From positions 496,001-560,000 of the forward strand of contig NZ_NIRS01000001.1 of the NCBI RefSeq assembly GCF_002934665.1: a stretch of DNA of 64,000 bases, given 5' to 3'. Of the stretch, positions 52,854 to 60,580 are shown in pieces (within the stretch, counting starts at the first letter, position 1; each line of letters starts with the position of its first letter). Made by a program: the position numbers and the translations under genes. The notes under the pieces were generated by a model, which made no database searches, was not told where the DNA came from, and saw only the letters and a program-made list of their open reading frames with translations. Source of the DNA: Pseudomonas laurylsulfatiphila (GTDB lineage Bacteria > Pseudomonadota > Gammaproteobacteria > Pseudomonadales > Pseudomonadaceae).

Positions 52854-53840
52854 ATGCACGACTTATTGATGATCGACGGCCTGCAATATTCCCACTGGAA
52901 CGAAGCGATCTTTCGCCAGATGCAGGAAGGTGGCCTGAGCGCGGTGCACGCCACCATCGCCTACCACGAGAACGCCCGGGAAACCCTGTCGCGAATCGGC
53001 GAGTGGAACCGCCGCTTCGAAACCTGGCCCGAGCTGATTCGTCCGGTACGCGAGGCTTCGGACATTCGCCTGGCGCATCAGGAAGGCCGCATCGGGATTT
53101 TCTTCGGTTTCCAGAACTGCTCGCCGATTGAAGACGACATCAGCCTGGTGGAGGTTTTCCGCCAGCTCGGCGTACTGATCATGCAGCTCACCTACAACAA
53201 CCAGAGCCTGCTGGCCAGCGGTTGCTACGAGGCCGAAGACAATGGCATCAGCCGTTTCGGTCGCCAGGTGATCCGCGAGATGAACCGCGTCGGCATGCTG
53301 ATCGACATGTCCCACAGCGCCGAGCGCAGCACCCTGGAAGCCATCGAGCTGTCGAGCCGGCCGGTGATCGTCTCCCACGCCAACCCGTCGAGTTTCCACG
53401 CGGCCAAACGCAACAAGTCCAACGCAGTATTGCGCGGTATCGCCGAGTCCGGCGGCCTGCTGGGTTTCAGCACGTACCCCTTCCACCTCAAGGGAGCGTC
53501 GGGCTGCACCCTGGAATCGTTCTGCGACATGGTCGCCAGCACCGCGGAATTGATGGGCGTCGAACACATCGGCATCGGCACCGACCTGTGCCAGCAACAA
53601 CCCCTGCAAGTGCTCGAATGGATGCGCAATGGGCGCTGGAGCAAAGACAAGGATTACGGCGAAGGATCAAAGGACAACGCCAACTGGCCGGCACCGTTGC
53701 AATGGTTCCGCGACAGCCGGGATTTCCCGGTCATCGCCCAGGGCCTGCGCGACCGGGGATTCGCCGAGGACGAGGTACGCAACATCATGGGACTCAACTG
53801 GTTGCGCCTGCTGGAAAACGCTACGACGGCGCAAAACTGA
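52854..53840 (+). CDS. M19 (membrane dipeptidase) homologue lacking part of the metal site
   Basis: A 328-residue protein of the renal-dipeptidase fold. Conserved parts are the two His ligands in LIDMSHSAER (H154) and VIVSHANPSS (H175) and the IGIGTDL segment. The usual N-terminal HxD of metal 1 (DGHxD) is replaced by DGLQY (residues 8-12), and the bridging Glu region reads GFQN (85-88). I infer that it does not work as an ordinary dinuclear dipeptidase. Similar M19-like genes sit beside dimethylglycine genes in P. aeruginosa. GGAGAT precedes the ATG; it is 13 bp after the ALDH gene. Confidence 0.85.
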   Translation: MHDLLMIDGLQYSHWNEAIFRQMQEGGLSAVHATIAYHENARETLSRIGEWNRRFETWPELIRPVREASDIRLAHQEGRIGIFFGFQNCSPIEDDISLVEVFRQLGVLIMQLTYNNQSLLASGCYEAEDNGISRFGRQVIREMNRVGMLIDMSHSAERSTLEAIELSSRPVIVSHANPSSFHAAKRNKSNAVLRGIAESGGLLGFSTYPFHLKGASGCTLESFCDMVASTAELMGVEHIGIGTDLCQQQPLQVLEWMRNGRWSKDKDYGEGSKDNANWPAPLQWFRDSRDFPVIAQGLRDRGFAEDEVRNIMGLNWLRLLENATTAQN

Positions 53841-53866
53841 CTCTTGATCGACACCGTGAGGACAGC

Positions 53867-53950
53867 ATGAAAAATAACAACAATAGCCTCCCGTTCATCT
53901 CCCCGACCGGCGATGCACAGCCCCAGGCGCGTATTTTGGAGGCATCATGA
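53867..53950 (+). CDS. Candidate 27-residue peptide coupled to the BCCT gene
   Basis: The ORF MKNNNNSLPFISPTGDAQPQ plus seven residues lies between the M19 gene and the BCCT gene. Its ATG has GAGGAC upstream, and its stop overlaps the BCCT start by ATGA (53947-53950), with GGAGG inside its last codons. It may be a real small protein or only a leader that couples translation. Confidence 0.45.
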   Translation: MKNNNNSLPFISPTGDAQPQARILEAS

Positions 53951-55500
53951 AAATATCTGACTCCCTGCAAGCCGACGTCCAGCCACTGGACCTTGCACCG
54001 CCGAAAAAAGACATCGACTGGCCGCTGTTCTTGATCAGTGGCGGCTTCCTCGGCGCCTTCCTGATTGCGGCACTGATCGACATCGATGGCGTCTCGCTGT
54101 TGGTGAACACGCTGTTCGCCTGGTCGACGAAGTTCTTCGGGTTGTACTGGCAGATCCTGATGCTGGCAACCTTCGCCATGAGCCTGTTCATCTGCTTCAG
54201 CAAATGCGGGCGGGTACGCCTGGGCGGCGTCGACCAGCGCCCCGATACCAGCACCTTCAACTGGATCGCTGTGATCATGTGCGCCCTGCTCGCCGGGGGC
54301 GGTGCCTTCTGGGCGGCAGCGGAACCGATGATGCACTTCGCCAGTCCGCCACCGCTGTTCGCCGGGGTGCAACCGCACACCGAAGCCGCCGCACACGTTG
54401 CGCTCGCGCAATCGTTCGTGCACTGGGGCTTTCTCGCCTGGGCGGTGCTGGGCAGCCTGCTGGCCATCGTGCTGATGCATTTGCATTACGACAAAGGCCT
54501 GCCGCTGGCGCCGCGTACCCTGCTCTATCCGTTGTTCGGTGAACGCGCGCTCAAGGGTCCGATCGGCACCCTGGCGGACGCCACCTCGATCATCGCCGTC
54601 GTCGCCGGCACCATCGGCCCGATCGGTTTCCTCGGTCTGCAAATCAGCAGTGCGTTGCACTCGGTCTGGGGCATTCCCAATGACCTGGTGGTGCAGTCCA
54701 TCACCATTGTGCTGGTCACCGTGATGTACACCATCTCCTGCCTGGTCGGGCTGGAAGGGATCCGGTTCGTCAGCGGGATCAACGTCTGGCTGATGATCGG
54801 CCTGGCGGTATTCATGGTGCTGCTGGGGCCCACCGCTTTCATTCTCGGCGGCTTTCCCACCGCGTTCGCCTTGCACCTGGAGCAGTTCATTCCAATGACC
54901 CTGTTCCGCGCCGATCCGAAATGGCTCGACTGGTGGACGGTGTTCTACTGGGGCTGGTTCATTGGCTACGCGCCGATGGTTGCCCTGTATGTGGCGAAGA
55001 TTTCCCGTGGCCGGACCATCCGTGAAGTGATCATGACCCTGTCGATCATCGCCCCGCTGGTAACCATGTTCTGGTTCACCATCGTCGGTGGCGCCGGCAT
55101 CGGCATGGAGTTGCAGACGCCGGGCATCGTCACCGCCCACGGCGCGCAGCCCGAAGACTTGCTGCTGGGCGTGACCCAGAACCTGCCCCTGGGTGGACTG
55201 ATCTCGGCGCTGTTCCTGTTCCTGAGCTTCATTTCCGTAGCCACCAACGGCGATGCGATGGCGTTCACCGTGGCGATGGCGATGTCCCGCAATGACAAGC
55301 CGAAACCATGGCTGCGTGCATTCTGGGCCATCGGCATGGGGCTGGCCGCGGTGGTGTTGATCACCATTGGTTCGGGCGGGGTCACGGCGCTGCAATCCTT
55401 TATCGTAATTACTGCCGTACCGGTTTCGCTGCTGATCCTGCCGTCGCTCTGGGATGCACTGCGCATCGCCCGGCAGATGGCTCGCGAACAGGCAGTCTGA
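53947..55500 (+). CDS. BCCT-family betaine/choline/carnitine-type transporter
   Basis: A 517-residue carrier with 12 helices. The BCCT signature is DWWTVFYWGWFIGYAPMV, and the unwound-helix segment GGGAFWAAAEPMMHFA carries the expected region for the substrate site. N- and C-tails are short, so it is more like a catabolic carrier than a BetP-type osmosensor. The start is in the stop of the 27-codon ORF; GGAGG lies just before. The next gene begins at the BCCT stop (TGATG). Confidence 0.92.
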   Translation: MKISDSLQADVQPLDLAPPKKDIDWPLFLISGGFLGAFLIAALIDIDGVSLLVNTLFAWSTKFFGLYWQILMLATFAMSLFICFSKCGRVRLGGVDQRPDTSTFNWIAVIMCALLAGGGAFWAAAEPMMHFASPPPLFAGVQPHTEAAAHVALAQSFVHWGFLAWAVLGSLLAIVLMHLHYDKGLPLAPRTLLYPLFGERALKGPIGTLADATSIIAVVAGTIGPIGFLGLQISSALHSVWGIPNDLVVQSITIVLVTVMYTISCLVGLEGIRFVSGINVWLMIGLAVFMVLLGPTAFILGGFPTAFALHLEQFIPMTLFRADPKWLDWWTVFYWGWFIGYAPMVALYVAKISRGRTIREVIMTLSIIAPLVTMFWFTIVGGAGIGMELQTPGIVTAHGAQPEDLLLGVTQNLPLGGLISALFLFLSFISVATNGDAMAFTVAMAMSRNDKPKPWLRAFWAIGMGLAAVVLITIGSGGVTALQSFIVITAVPVSLLILPSLWDALRIARQMAREQAV

Positions 55501-55526
55501 TGATGAACAGTTCAGGAATCGCAATG

Positions 55527-57239
55527 ATGTCGCACACCGACACACACACCGCTTTGGCCTTGCGGCCCGCCGCCCGGGTCATGGACCTGGAGCGGCTGGG
55601 TAGCCACTTTCAAAGCCGCTTGAGTTTCGTGCGCAGCAGCATGCGGCGGATGATGAACGAGCAGTGGCGCATCCAGCGCACCTGCTTCGACCTGGATATC
55701 GAGGGCTTCGGTACGGCGATCTACCGCATCGACACCGCCAGTGCCCACTATCACTGCGTGATTTTCTCCATGTACCTGCCGCCGGAAAAACGCAGCGACC
55801 GGGTCATCGCCGATCAGTGGGATGTCAGTTTTGTCCTGCTTGCTGGCGATGTCGATGAGCAGCAATTGACTGACCTGCGACGCAATGTGCCGTTGCAGGA
55901 AGCCGGGCGTTTTGATTCGCGAGTGCTGGTGCTCTCGCGGGCCAACCGTAGCCTGCGCAACTTCGAGCGTTTCCTCGAGGCGCTGGCCGAAGGTTGTCAG
56001 CCAGACCCTCGGCAACTGGCCGAGGTCGGCTACCTGTATCGCACCACCGCGGTGTACGGCAACGGCAAGTTCGGCATCGCCGACTTCAGTTGCCTGCAAG
56101 GCACGGCGGACTTCACGCAACCCTTCAGCGCCCAGATGTTTACCGTGTACCTGTTGCGGCATTTCAGCATCGAACAGATCGAACACATGGCCCGGGCACG
56201 CAACCCGCAGCGGGCGGTGGGTCTGGACCCTGCCCTGCAGCGTTACCTTGGGGTCGGCAATTCCACGGGGCTGGGCATGGCGCCGTTCCTGATCAATCAC
56301 CCGCAACTGGTCAACCAATGGCTGTGGGCCAGGGAAACCGCACTGGCACAGGTTGTGGCGCAAGCGGCTGACCTGCCTCATGCCCAGCGCTTTCAGGCGT
56401 TGCTGCTACGGGCCCGCCGGCACTTGCAGCAAACCAGCACCGAGGACCAACGGCAAAGCGCCATCGACCAGCAGACACTGGTCGATCTCGAACAACTGGC
56501 CGAGTGGTTCACGGGCCAGTCCGTCAACGCGGGTTTGTGGTCGTGCCTGCAAGCCTGGGCCGCAGTGAGCGTCGGTGCCGGTTGCCAGGAACTGCTGGTC
56601 AGCCTGCTGCTGGAGTTGTACCCCGAACAGGTCGATCCGCTGGCCGAGCAGATGTCGGTCAACGAGGGGTTTCGCCTGAACGCCGAGATGCCCTTGGATG
56701 AGCTGTGCGATCTCATCGAGACCCAGTACCGCTGGGCGCTTGATTACGACTTGAGCGGCACCGAGGCCAACCACTTTTTCTGGTATCGCTCGGCGGAAAA
56801 GGAAGAACCACGCCTGGGCGAACGGGCCATGGAGCCAGGTGCCGAGAAAGAAATGCAGTTGGGGATCGCGCACAACATTCAACGTTGTCATCGGGCCCTG
56901 CTTGCCTACCGCGAGCAACACCCACGGCAATTGACCGCGCACTTTCTGCTGGCGCTGCCGCAGTTCAAAGGCACCGTCTGCCGCCTGCAAGGCATGGCCC
57001 GCTGCGCCTTCGGGGAGATCCGCGCCAACCTGATGGACCGCAGCATGCTGCCGATCCACTTGCTGCGCTGCAAGCTGGCGTTCTTCGGCGCCGGCAAGTT
57101 CGACCCCAAGTCCAGCCGCTGGGTGCGCATCACCTTGTTTCAGGGGGCACCGCTGGTCAGCGAGATCGGCCAGCCGTTCCCCGACGACTGGAATTTTGCC
57201 GTCATGCCTGAACTGACCAACGCTGCCGGAGCACTCTGA
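55527..57239 (+). CDS. Protein of unknown function in the BCCT operon (570 residues)
   Basis: A large soluble protein I cannot place. It has no signal peptide and no helix long enough for the membrane. The N-terminal part (residues 20-150) is mixed alpha/beta with YRIDTASAHYHCVIFSMY and WDVSFVLLAG; the middle is helical; the C-terminal part has LPIHLLRCKLAFFGAGKFDP. ATGs at 55500, 55503, 55524 and 55527 are all in frame; AGGA at 55514-55517 favours the last two. It sits between the carrier and the DUF3726 gene, touching both. A catabolic or acyl-transfer role is possible but not shown. Confidence 0.75.
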   Translation: MSHTDTHTALALRPAARVMDLERLGSHFQSRLSFVRSSMRRMMNEQWRIQRTCFDLDIEGFGTAIYRIDTASAHYHCVIFSMYLPPEKRSDRVIADQWDVSFVLLAGDVDEQQLTDLRRNVPLQEAGRFDSRVLVLSRANRSLRNFERFLEALAEGCQPDPRQLAEVGYLYRTTAVYGNGKFGIADFSCLQGTADFTQPFSAQMFTVYLLRHFSIEQIEHMARARNPQRAVGLDPALQRYLGVGNSTGLGMAPFLINHPQLVNQWLWARETALAQVVAQAADLPHAQRFQALLLRARRHLQQTSTEDQRQSAIDQQTLVDLEQLAEWFTGQSVNAGLWSCLQAWAAVSVGAGCQELLVSLLLELYPEQVDPLAEQMSVNEGFRLNAEMPLDELCDLIETQYRWALDYDLSGTEANHFFWYRSAEKEEPRLGERAMEPGAEKEMQLGIAHNIQRCHRALLAYREQHPRQLTAHFLLALPQFKGTVCRLQGMARCAFGEIRANLMDRSMLPIHLLRCKLAFFGAGKFDPKSSRWVRITLFQGAPLVSEIGQPFPDDWNFAVMPELTNAAGAL

Positions 57240-57240
57240 A

Positions 57241-57963
57241 ATGCGTGTATCGCTCAATGAAATCCAGGTGATCTGCCGCAAGGCCTTCGAAGGCATCGGT
57301 TTTGCACCCGGTGATTGCGACGACGCCGCCGAGATGATTGCCAGGCTGCAGCAGCAAGGCCTCGACGGTATCGGTGCGCTGAAAAAGGCGTTGGACTTCC
57401 TTCACGATGAAGTCGATCGCCCCATCGAAACCTGCTACGAAGACGCCACGCAACTGATCCTCGATGCCCATGGCCAGAGCGTATTGCGCTGCGCCGCCCA
57501 GGCCATCGAACTGGGAGTGGCCAAGGCCTTGCGCGGCGGCAGTGCGCTGATCCGCGTCCGCCATTGCCACAACCGCGTTCTGTTGCTGGGCTACCTGGCA
57601 CGCTGTGCCGGAGAGGGCCTGAACTTTTGTGTGTACTGGCGCGATGCCCGGCAGGAACTGGTGGCCACCTTCAGCGCCGGCCACCCCAGCCCGGCCTTGC
57701 GGGTATATGACCTGCCGCAACCGGCGCAGGGCGACGAGCAAAGCATCAACGTGCTGATGTCCCGGAACTTCGCGCTGCTGCCACGCCTGAGTGCCGAAGA
57801 CGCGGCCCCGACGTTTGAACACCGTCAGCCAACACCCGCGGGCGGGCTGCAGGTCGATGATGAAGTCTGGACCCAGTTGAAGAAACTGGGTGAACGGGTG
57901 CTGGTGGAAAGCACCGAAGAATCCCGTCGCCGTGGAGCCGGCGAAGGCAGCGACGCCCGGTAA
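57241..57963 (+). CDS. DUF3726-family protein
   Basis: A 240-residue protein starting MRVSLNEIQVICRKAFEGIG, the N-terminal pattern of DUF3726. It has LIRVRHCHNRVLLLGYLARC, which resembles the NAD-site region of malate/lactate-dehydrogenase-like (LdhA2) proteins in a shortened form. No catalytic motif is certain. It begins 1 bp after the previous stop and is followed by a RidA gene 29 bp on. Confidence 0.75.
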   Translation: MRVSLNEIQVICRKAFEGIGFAPGDCDDAAEMIARLQQQGLDGIGALKKALDFLHDEVDRPIETCYEDATQLILDAHGQSVLRCAAQAIELGVAKALRGGSALIRVRHCHNRVLLLGYLARCAGEGLNFCVYWRDARQELVATFSAGHPSPALRVYDLPQPAQGDEQSINVLMSRNFALLPRLSAEDAAPTFEHRQPTPAGGLQVDDEVWTQLKKLGERVLVESTEESRRRGAGEGSDAR

Positions 57964-57992
57964 ACCCCTCAAATCCGCATCAGGAAGCATCA

Positions 57993-58367
57993 ATGAAACA
58001 GGCGATCAAGACCGACCTCTTTGCCTCGCACGCACCACTGGAATGGGCGGTTGTCGGCAACGGCACGCTGTACACCGCGCAAATCCCCATCGACCGTCAG
58101 GGCCAGGTGGTGAGCGGCGGCATCGAAGCGCAAACCCGGCAGACCCTGGACAACCTGCACCACACCCTGCAAGCCGCCGGCAGCTCGCTGGACGCGGTCA
58201 CCCAGGTACTGATCTACGTGACCGATCGCAGCTACCTCGCAACCGTGAATGCGGTCTACGCCGAATACTTCCAGGCGCCCTACCCTAACCGCGCCGCCAT
58301 GGTCGTGGCGGGCCTGGCCCGGGAAGAGATGCTGGTGGAGCTGGTGGTGTACGCCTGCGTGGATTGA
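57993..58367 (+). CDS. RidA-family protein (YjgF/YER057c/UK114)
   Basis: A 124-residue trimeric RidA homologue that, in known members, deaminates reactive enamine/imine intermediates. The signature PYPNRAAMVVAGLAREEMLV contains the conserved Arg. Its place at the end of the operon suggests that an amine-oxidising or PLP step upstream yields an imine. GGAAG precedes the ATG. Confidence 0.9.
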   Translation: MKQAIKTDLFASHAPLEWAVVGNGTLYTAQIPIDRQGQVVSGGIEAQTRQTLDNLHHTLQAAGSSLDAVTQVLIYVTDRSYLATVNAVYAEYFQAPYPNRAAMVVAGLAREEMLVELVVYACVD

Positions 58368-58380
58368 TCCGGCCCGATCT

Positions 58381-58410
58381 TCTGTAGGAACGAGCTTGCT
58401 CCTACAGAGG
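58381..58410. repeat. Minimal REP-like hairpin
   Basis: TCTGTAGGAA CGAGCTTG CTCCTACAGA forms one short hairpin: a REP pair reduced to a single arm plus 3' end. It lies just after the RidA gene and may terminate or protect the operon mRNA. A second hairpin GGTTCAC / GTGAACC is at 58471-58491. Confidence 0.7.
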
Positions 58411-58565
58411 TCCGCGTTGCCGGCCGGTTTTCAATACCCTTCGTCGGACATTTGGTTCCGACAATAAACAGGTTCACGTCCGCCGTGAACCTTGTTCCAA
58501 GCCGCCAGTCATACCCGAGCATTTTTCCTCTCCAATCGTCGTCATCTCATTCGAGTTGTCCGTTC

Positions 58566-59426
58566 ATGCGCCAAACCGTCGTTGCCTTGCGCTTTTCTTC
58601 GTTGTGCCTGCTTCCCCTGCTCCCCGTTTTTGCCAGCCCCGCCCACGCCGATGGGCAACGGCAACTGGTCGACGCCATCAACGACTACCGCGCCCATCCG
58701 CAACGCTGCGACCGGCGCCCCGCACAACGCTTGGCCCCCCTGACGCTTAAATCGAACCTGGCCTTGCCTGTTGGCTATGGCGGTGGGTTGCGGGACCGGT
58801 TAAAGGCTTCCGGCTATCAGGCGACCATGGTGCGCTCTATCCGCGTGGTGGGTGCACGGGACGCCGAAGAAGCCTTCGATATGTTCCAGGACGAGCACTG
58901 CGCCGCACTGCTCGACAACCAGTACGCCGACATCGGCGTCAGCCGCGCCGGAAGCGAGTGGCAAGTGGTGCTGGCGCGGCCGGTGCTCGACCGGCAAACC
59001 GCCGATCCCCGCAGCGCCGCCCAGGCGTTGCTGGCGCAGGTCAACGCTGCCCGGGCCAGGCCGCGCCTGTGTGGTCGCCAACGCTTCGCCGCCGCGCGGC
59101 CGCTGTCCTGGAGCGCGGCCTTGGGTTCCGCCGCACAACATCACAGCAAGGACATGGCCTACAGCAACTATTTCGCCCATCAGGACCCCGACGGTGACAT
59201 GCCCTCCGACCGCGCCAGGGCTGCGGGCTACCGTGGCCGGCAGATCGGTGAAAACATCGCCGCCGGGCAAGGTTCACCGAGCAAGGCCATGGCCGGTTGG
59301 CTCGCCAGTCCCGGGCACTGCGCCAACCTGATGAACCCGATGTTCACCCAGGTCGGTGCCGCGTACGCCGCCAACGCCCGCAGCGACAACGGTGTTTACT
59401 GGACAATGCTGTTCGGCGCGCCTTGA
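58566..59426 (+). CDS. Secreted CAP/SCP-domain protein with a degenerate second CAP copy
   Basis: A 286-residue exported protein with signal peptide ending AHA (residue 28). Residues 150-286 are a full CAP domain with QHHSKDMAYSNYFAHQ, GENIAAGQGSP and SPGHCANLMNP, including the two metal-site His and the Glu. Residues 31-140 start LVDAINDYRAHPQRC, which repeats the N-terminal pattern of a CAP domain but lacks the His/Glu residues. Bacterial CAP proteins are secreted, with unclear function. The start at 58566 gives the cleanest signal peptide. Confidence 0.87.
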   Translation: MRQTVVALRFSSLCLLPLLPVFASPAHADGQRQLVDAINDYRAHPQRCDRRPAQRLAPLTLKSNLALPVGYGGGLRDRLKASGYQATMVRSIRVVGARDAEEAFDMFQDEHCAALLDNQYADIGVSRAGSEWQVVLARPVLDRQTADPRSAAQALLAQVNAARARPRLCGRQRFAAARPLSWSAALGSAAQHHSKDMAYSNYFAHQDPDGDMPSDRARAAGYRGRQIGENIAAGQGSPSKAMAGWLASPGHCANLMNPMFTQVGAAYAANARSDNGVYWTMLFGAP

Positions 59427-59479
59427 GCCGCCGGCCAGACCCGCCTTGCGGGCATTAAAAAACGTACTCCACGGGAAAC

Positions 59480-59770
59480 TGTAGGAGCCAGCTTGCTGGC
59501 GATGGACTCCAGTGCGCCGCGCTCATCCAGTTGACACGCGTTATCGTTAACGACCATCGCTGGCAGGCCAGCTCCCACAAGGGGCCATGCCCACACTGAA
59601 ACTGTAGGAGCCAGCCTGCTGGCGATGGACTCAAGCGCGCCGCGCTCATCCAGTTGACACGCGTTATCGTTAACGACCATCGCTGGCAGGCCAGCTCCTA
59701 CAGGGGACCGTGTTTATCCGGTTCACACGCGTAATCGTTAACGACCATCGCCAGCAAGCTGGCTCCTACA
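59480..59770. repeat. Tandem array of REP pairs (123-bp period)
   Basis: Two near-identical REP pairs start at 59480 and 59603 (period 123 bp), including identical spacer ATCCAGTTGACACGCGTTAT. A third, partial unit (about 59714-59770) has the spacer and right arm only. The core is TGTAGGAGCCAGCTTGCTGG. This looks like recent unequal duplication of one REP pair. Confidence 0.9.
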
Positions 59771-59793
59771 CAGACGCCAAAAACCGAGGCATT

Positions 59794-59815
59794 AAAAAGC
59801 CCGCACTGGGCGGGC
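59794..59815 (-). terminator. Terminator of the candidate RNA
   Basis: Stem GCCCGC / GCGGGC (59810-59815 and 59799-59804) with a 5-base loop, then UUUUU (59798-59794) on the minus strand. Confidence 0.85.
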
Positions 59816-60036
59816 TTCGTGGGTGAGTACAAGTAGGTGGCCGGTGCTGGTCTCCGGCTTACAAGGTTTATCAGGCCTCCCACAAAAGAGTCGTGAAACC
59901 GTAATGGAACTCTTCTGCTTCACACGGCATAAGGGCTGGATCCCAGCGCGGGGATCTTTCTAACCGTGTACCCTTCGGAACGCGCCCCACGTCTCCTTGC
60001 TATCCTTTTGCGCATCAGTCTGCGTCTTCACCTACA
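59794..60036 (-). ncRNA. Candidate structured RNA, about 243 nt, with own promoter and terminator
   Basis: On the minus strand the segment follows a good sigma70 promoter and ends in a GC-rich terminator with U5. Inside are several stems: GATCCC / GGGATC, ACACGG / CCGTGT enclosing it, AAGAGT / ACTCTT and GCCGG / CCGGC. One ORF of 39 codons (59871-59990, GTG start, AAGGAG only 2 bases before) is open through the middle and could be translated, as in dual-function sRNAs such as PhrS. I do not recognise an Rfam class. Which part, RNA or peptide, matters is open. Confidence 0.6.
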
Positions 60037-60042
60037 AGGTTG

Positions 60043-60070
60043 AGGATAGCAAAACACGCACGATTGCCAA
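60043..60070 (-). promoter_or_regulatory. Sigma70 promoter of the candidate RNA
   Basis: Minus-strand TTGGCA (60070-60065), 16 bases, TATCCT (60048-60043) with an upstream TGC extension. The transcript should start near 60036. The sequence TTGCTATCC around the -10 recurs inverted at 60000, which could be a structural or operator feature. Confidence 0.65.
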
Positions 60071-60148
60071 CCGGGCTTTTAGACCGATTTCGACCAGCAG
60101 AAAACCCGGCAGGAAACAAAAATACTATCGATAAGGAGATGGCATTAC

Positions 60149-60550
60149 ATGGATGAGTTTCACCAGGGCAGCTGCCTCTGCGGCGCCGTCAAATATGGCG
60201 TGTCGAGCGAGCTGAAAGCCGTCACCCATTGCCATTGCAGCCAATGCCGAAAGAGCCATGGGGCTGCGTTTGCGACCTACGCGAGCGCGCCCGCCTCGGC
60301 GCTGTCCATCATGACCGGCACAGATTCGCTTCAGGCCTATGAATCGTCCAAAGGTGTCACGCGGCAGTTCTGTTGCCGCTGCGGATCTTCGCTGTTCTGG
60401 ACTGACTCGACAGGCGCGTTTTCCGAGTGGGTTTCGATTGCCCTCGGCTCGCTGGATACGCCGCTACGGACACGCAAGCAAAAACATGTTTGCGTCGGCT
60501 CGAAGGCGGATTGGTACGAGATCAACGATCAGCATCCACAAACGGACTGA
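60149..60550 (+). CDS. GFA-family (CENP-V/GFA domain) protein
   Basis: A 133-residue zinc protein of the glutathione-dependent formaldehyde-activating family. Metal Cys residues are in GSCLCGAVKY (C9, C11), THCHCSQCRKSHG (C28, C30, C33) and FCCRCGSSLF (C75, C78). Many members are not true S-hydroxymethylglutathione synthases, so the substrate is open. AAGGAGA precedes the ATG. It is divergent from the RNA promoter. Confidence 0.9.
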   Translation: MDEFHQGSCLCGAVKYGVSSELKAVTHCHCSQCRKSHGAAFATYASAPASALSIMTGTDSLQAYESSKGVTRQFCCRCGSSLFWTDSTGAFSEWVSIALGSLDTPLRTRKQKHVCVGSKADWYEINDQHPQTD

Positions 60551-60580
60551 GTGGCTGGAGCGTGGTCACTGAAGATCCAC

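Larger units (their letters stand above)
59427..60148. other. Intergenic region with tandem REP array and candidate structured RNA
   Basis: About 720 bp without a normal gene. It contains a REP array at 59480-59770 and, right after it, the minus-strand transcript candidate at 59794-60036 with promoter at 60043-60070. No other coding frame is convincing. Confidence 0.6.

Noticed and set aside
53821..55545. 574-codon open frame on the minus strand
   Set aside because: It is fully antisense to the BCCT gene; the translation is Gln/His/Arg-rich low-complexity shadow sequence.
59480..59770. Possible CRISPR array
   Set aside because: The repeat period is 123 bp, the repeats are palindromic REPs and the spacers are identical, which is the opposite of a CRISPR; no cas genes are present.
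59794..60036. Cobalamin riboswitch
   Set aside because: A GCCGGAGACCAGC segment recalls the B12 riboswitch 3' box, but the GCCGCCCCCGC-type core is absent and no B12 gene follows; the own promoter and terminator point to a free RNA.
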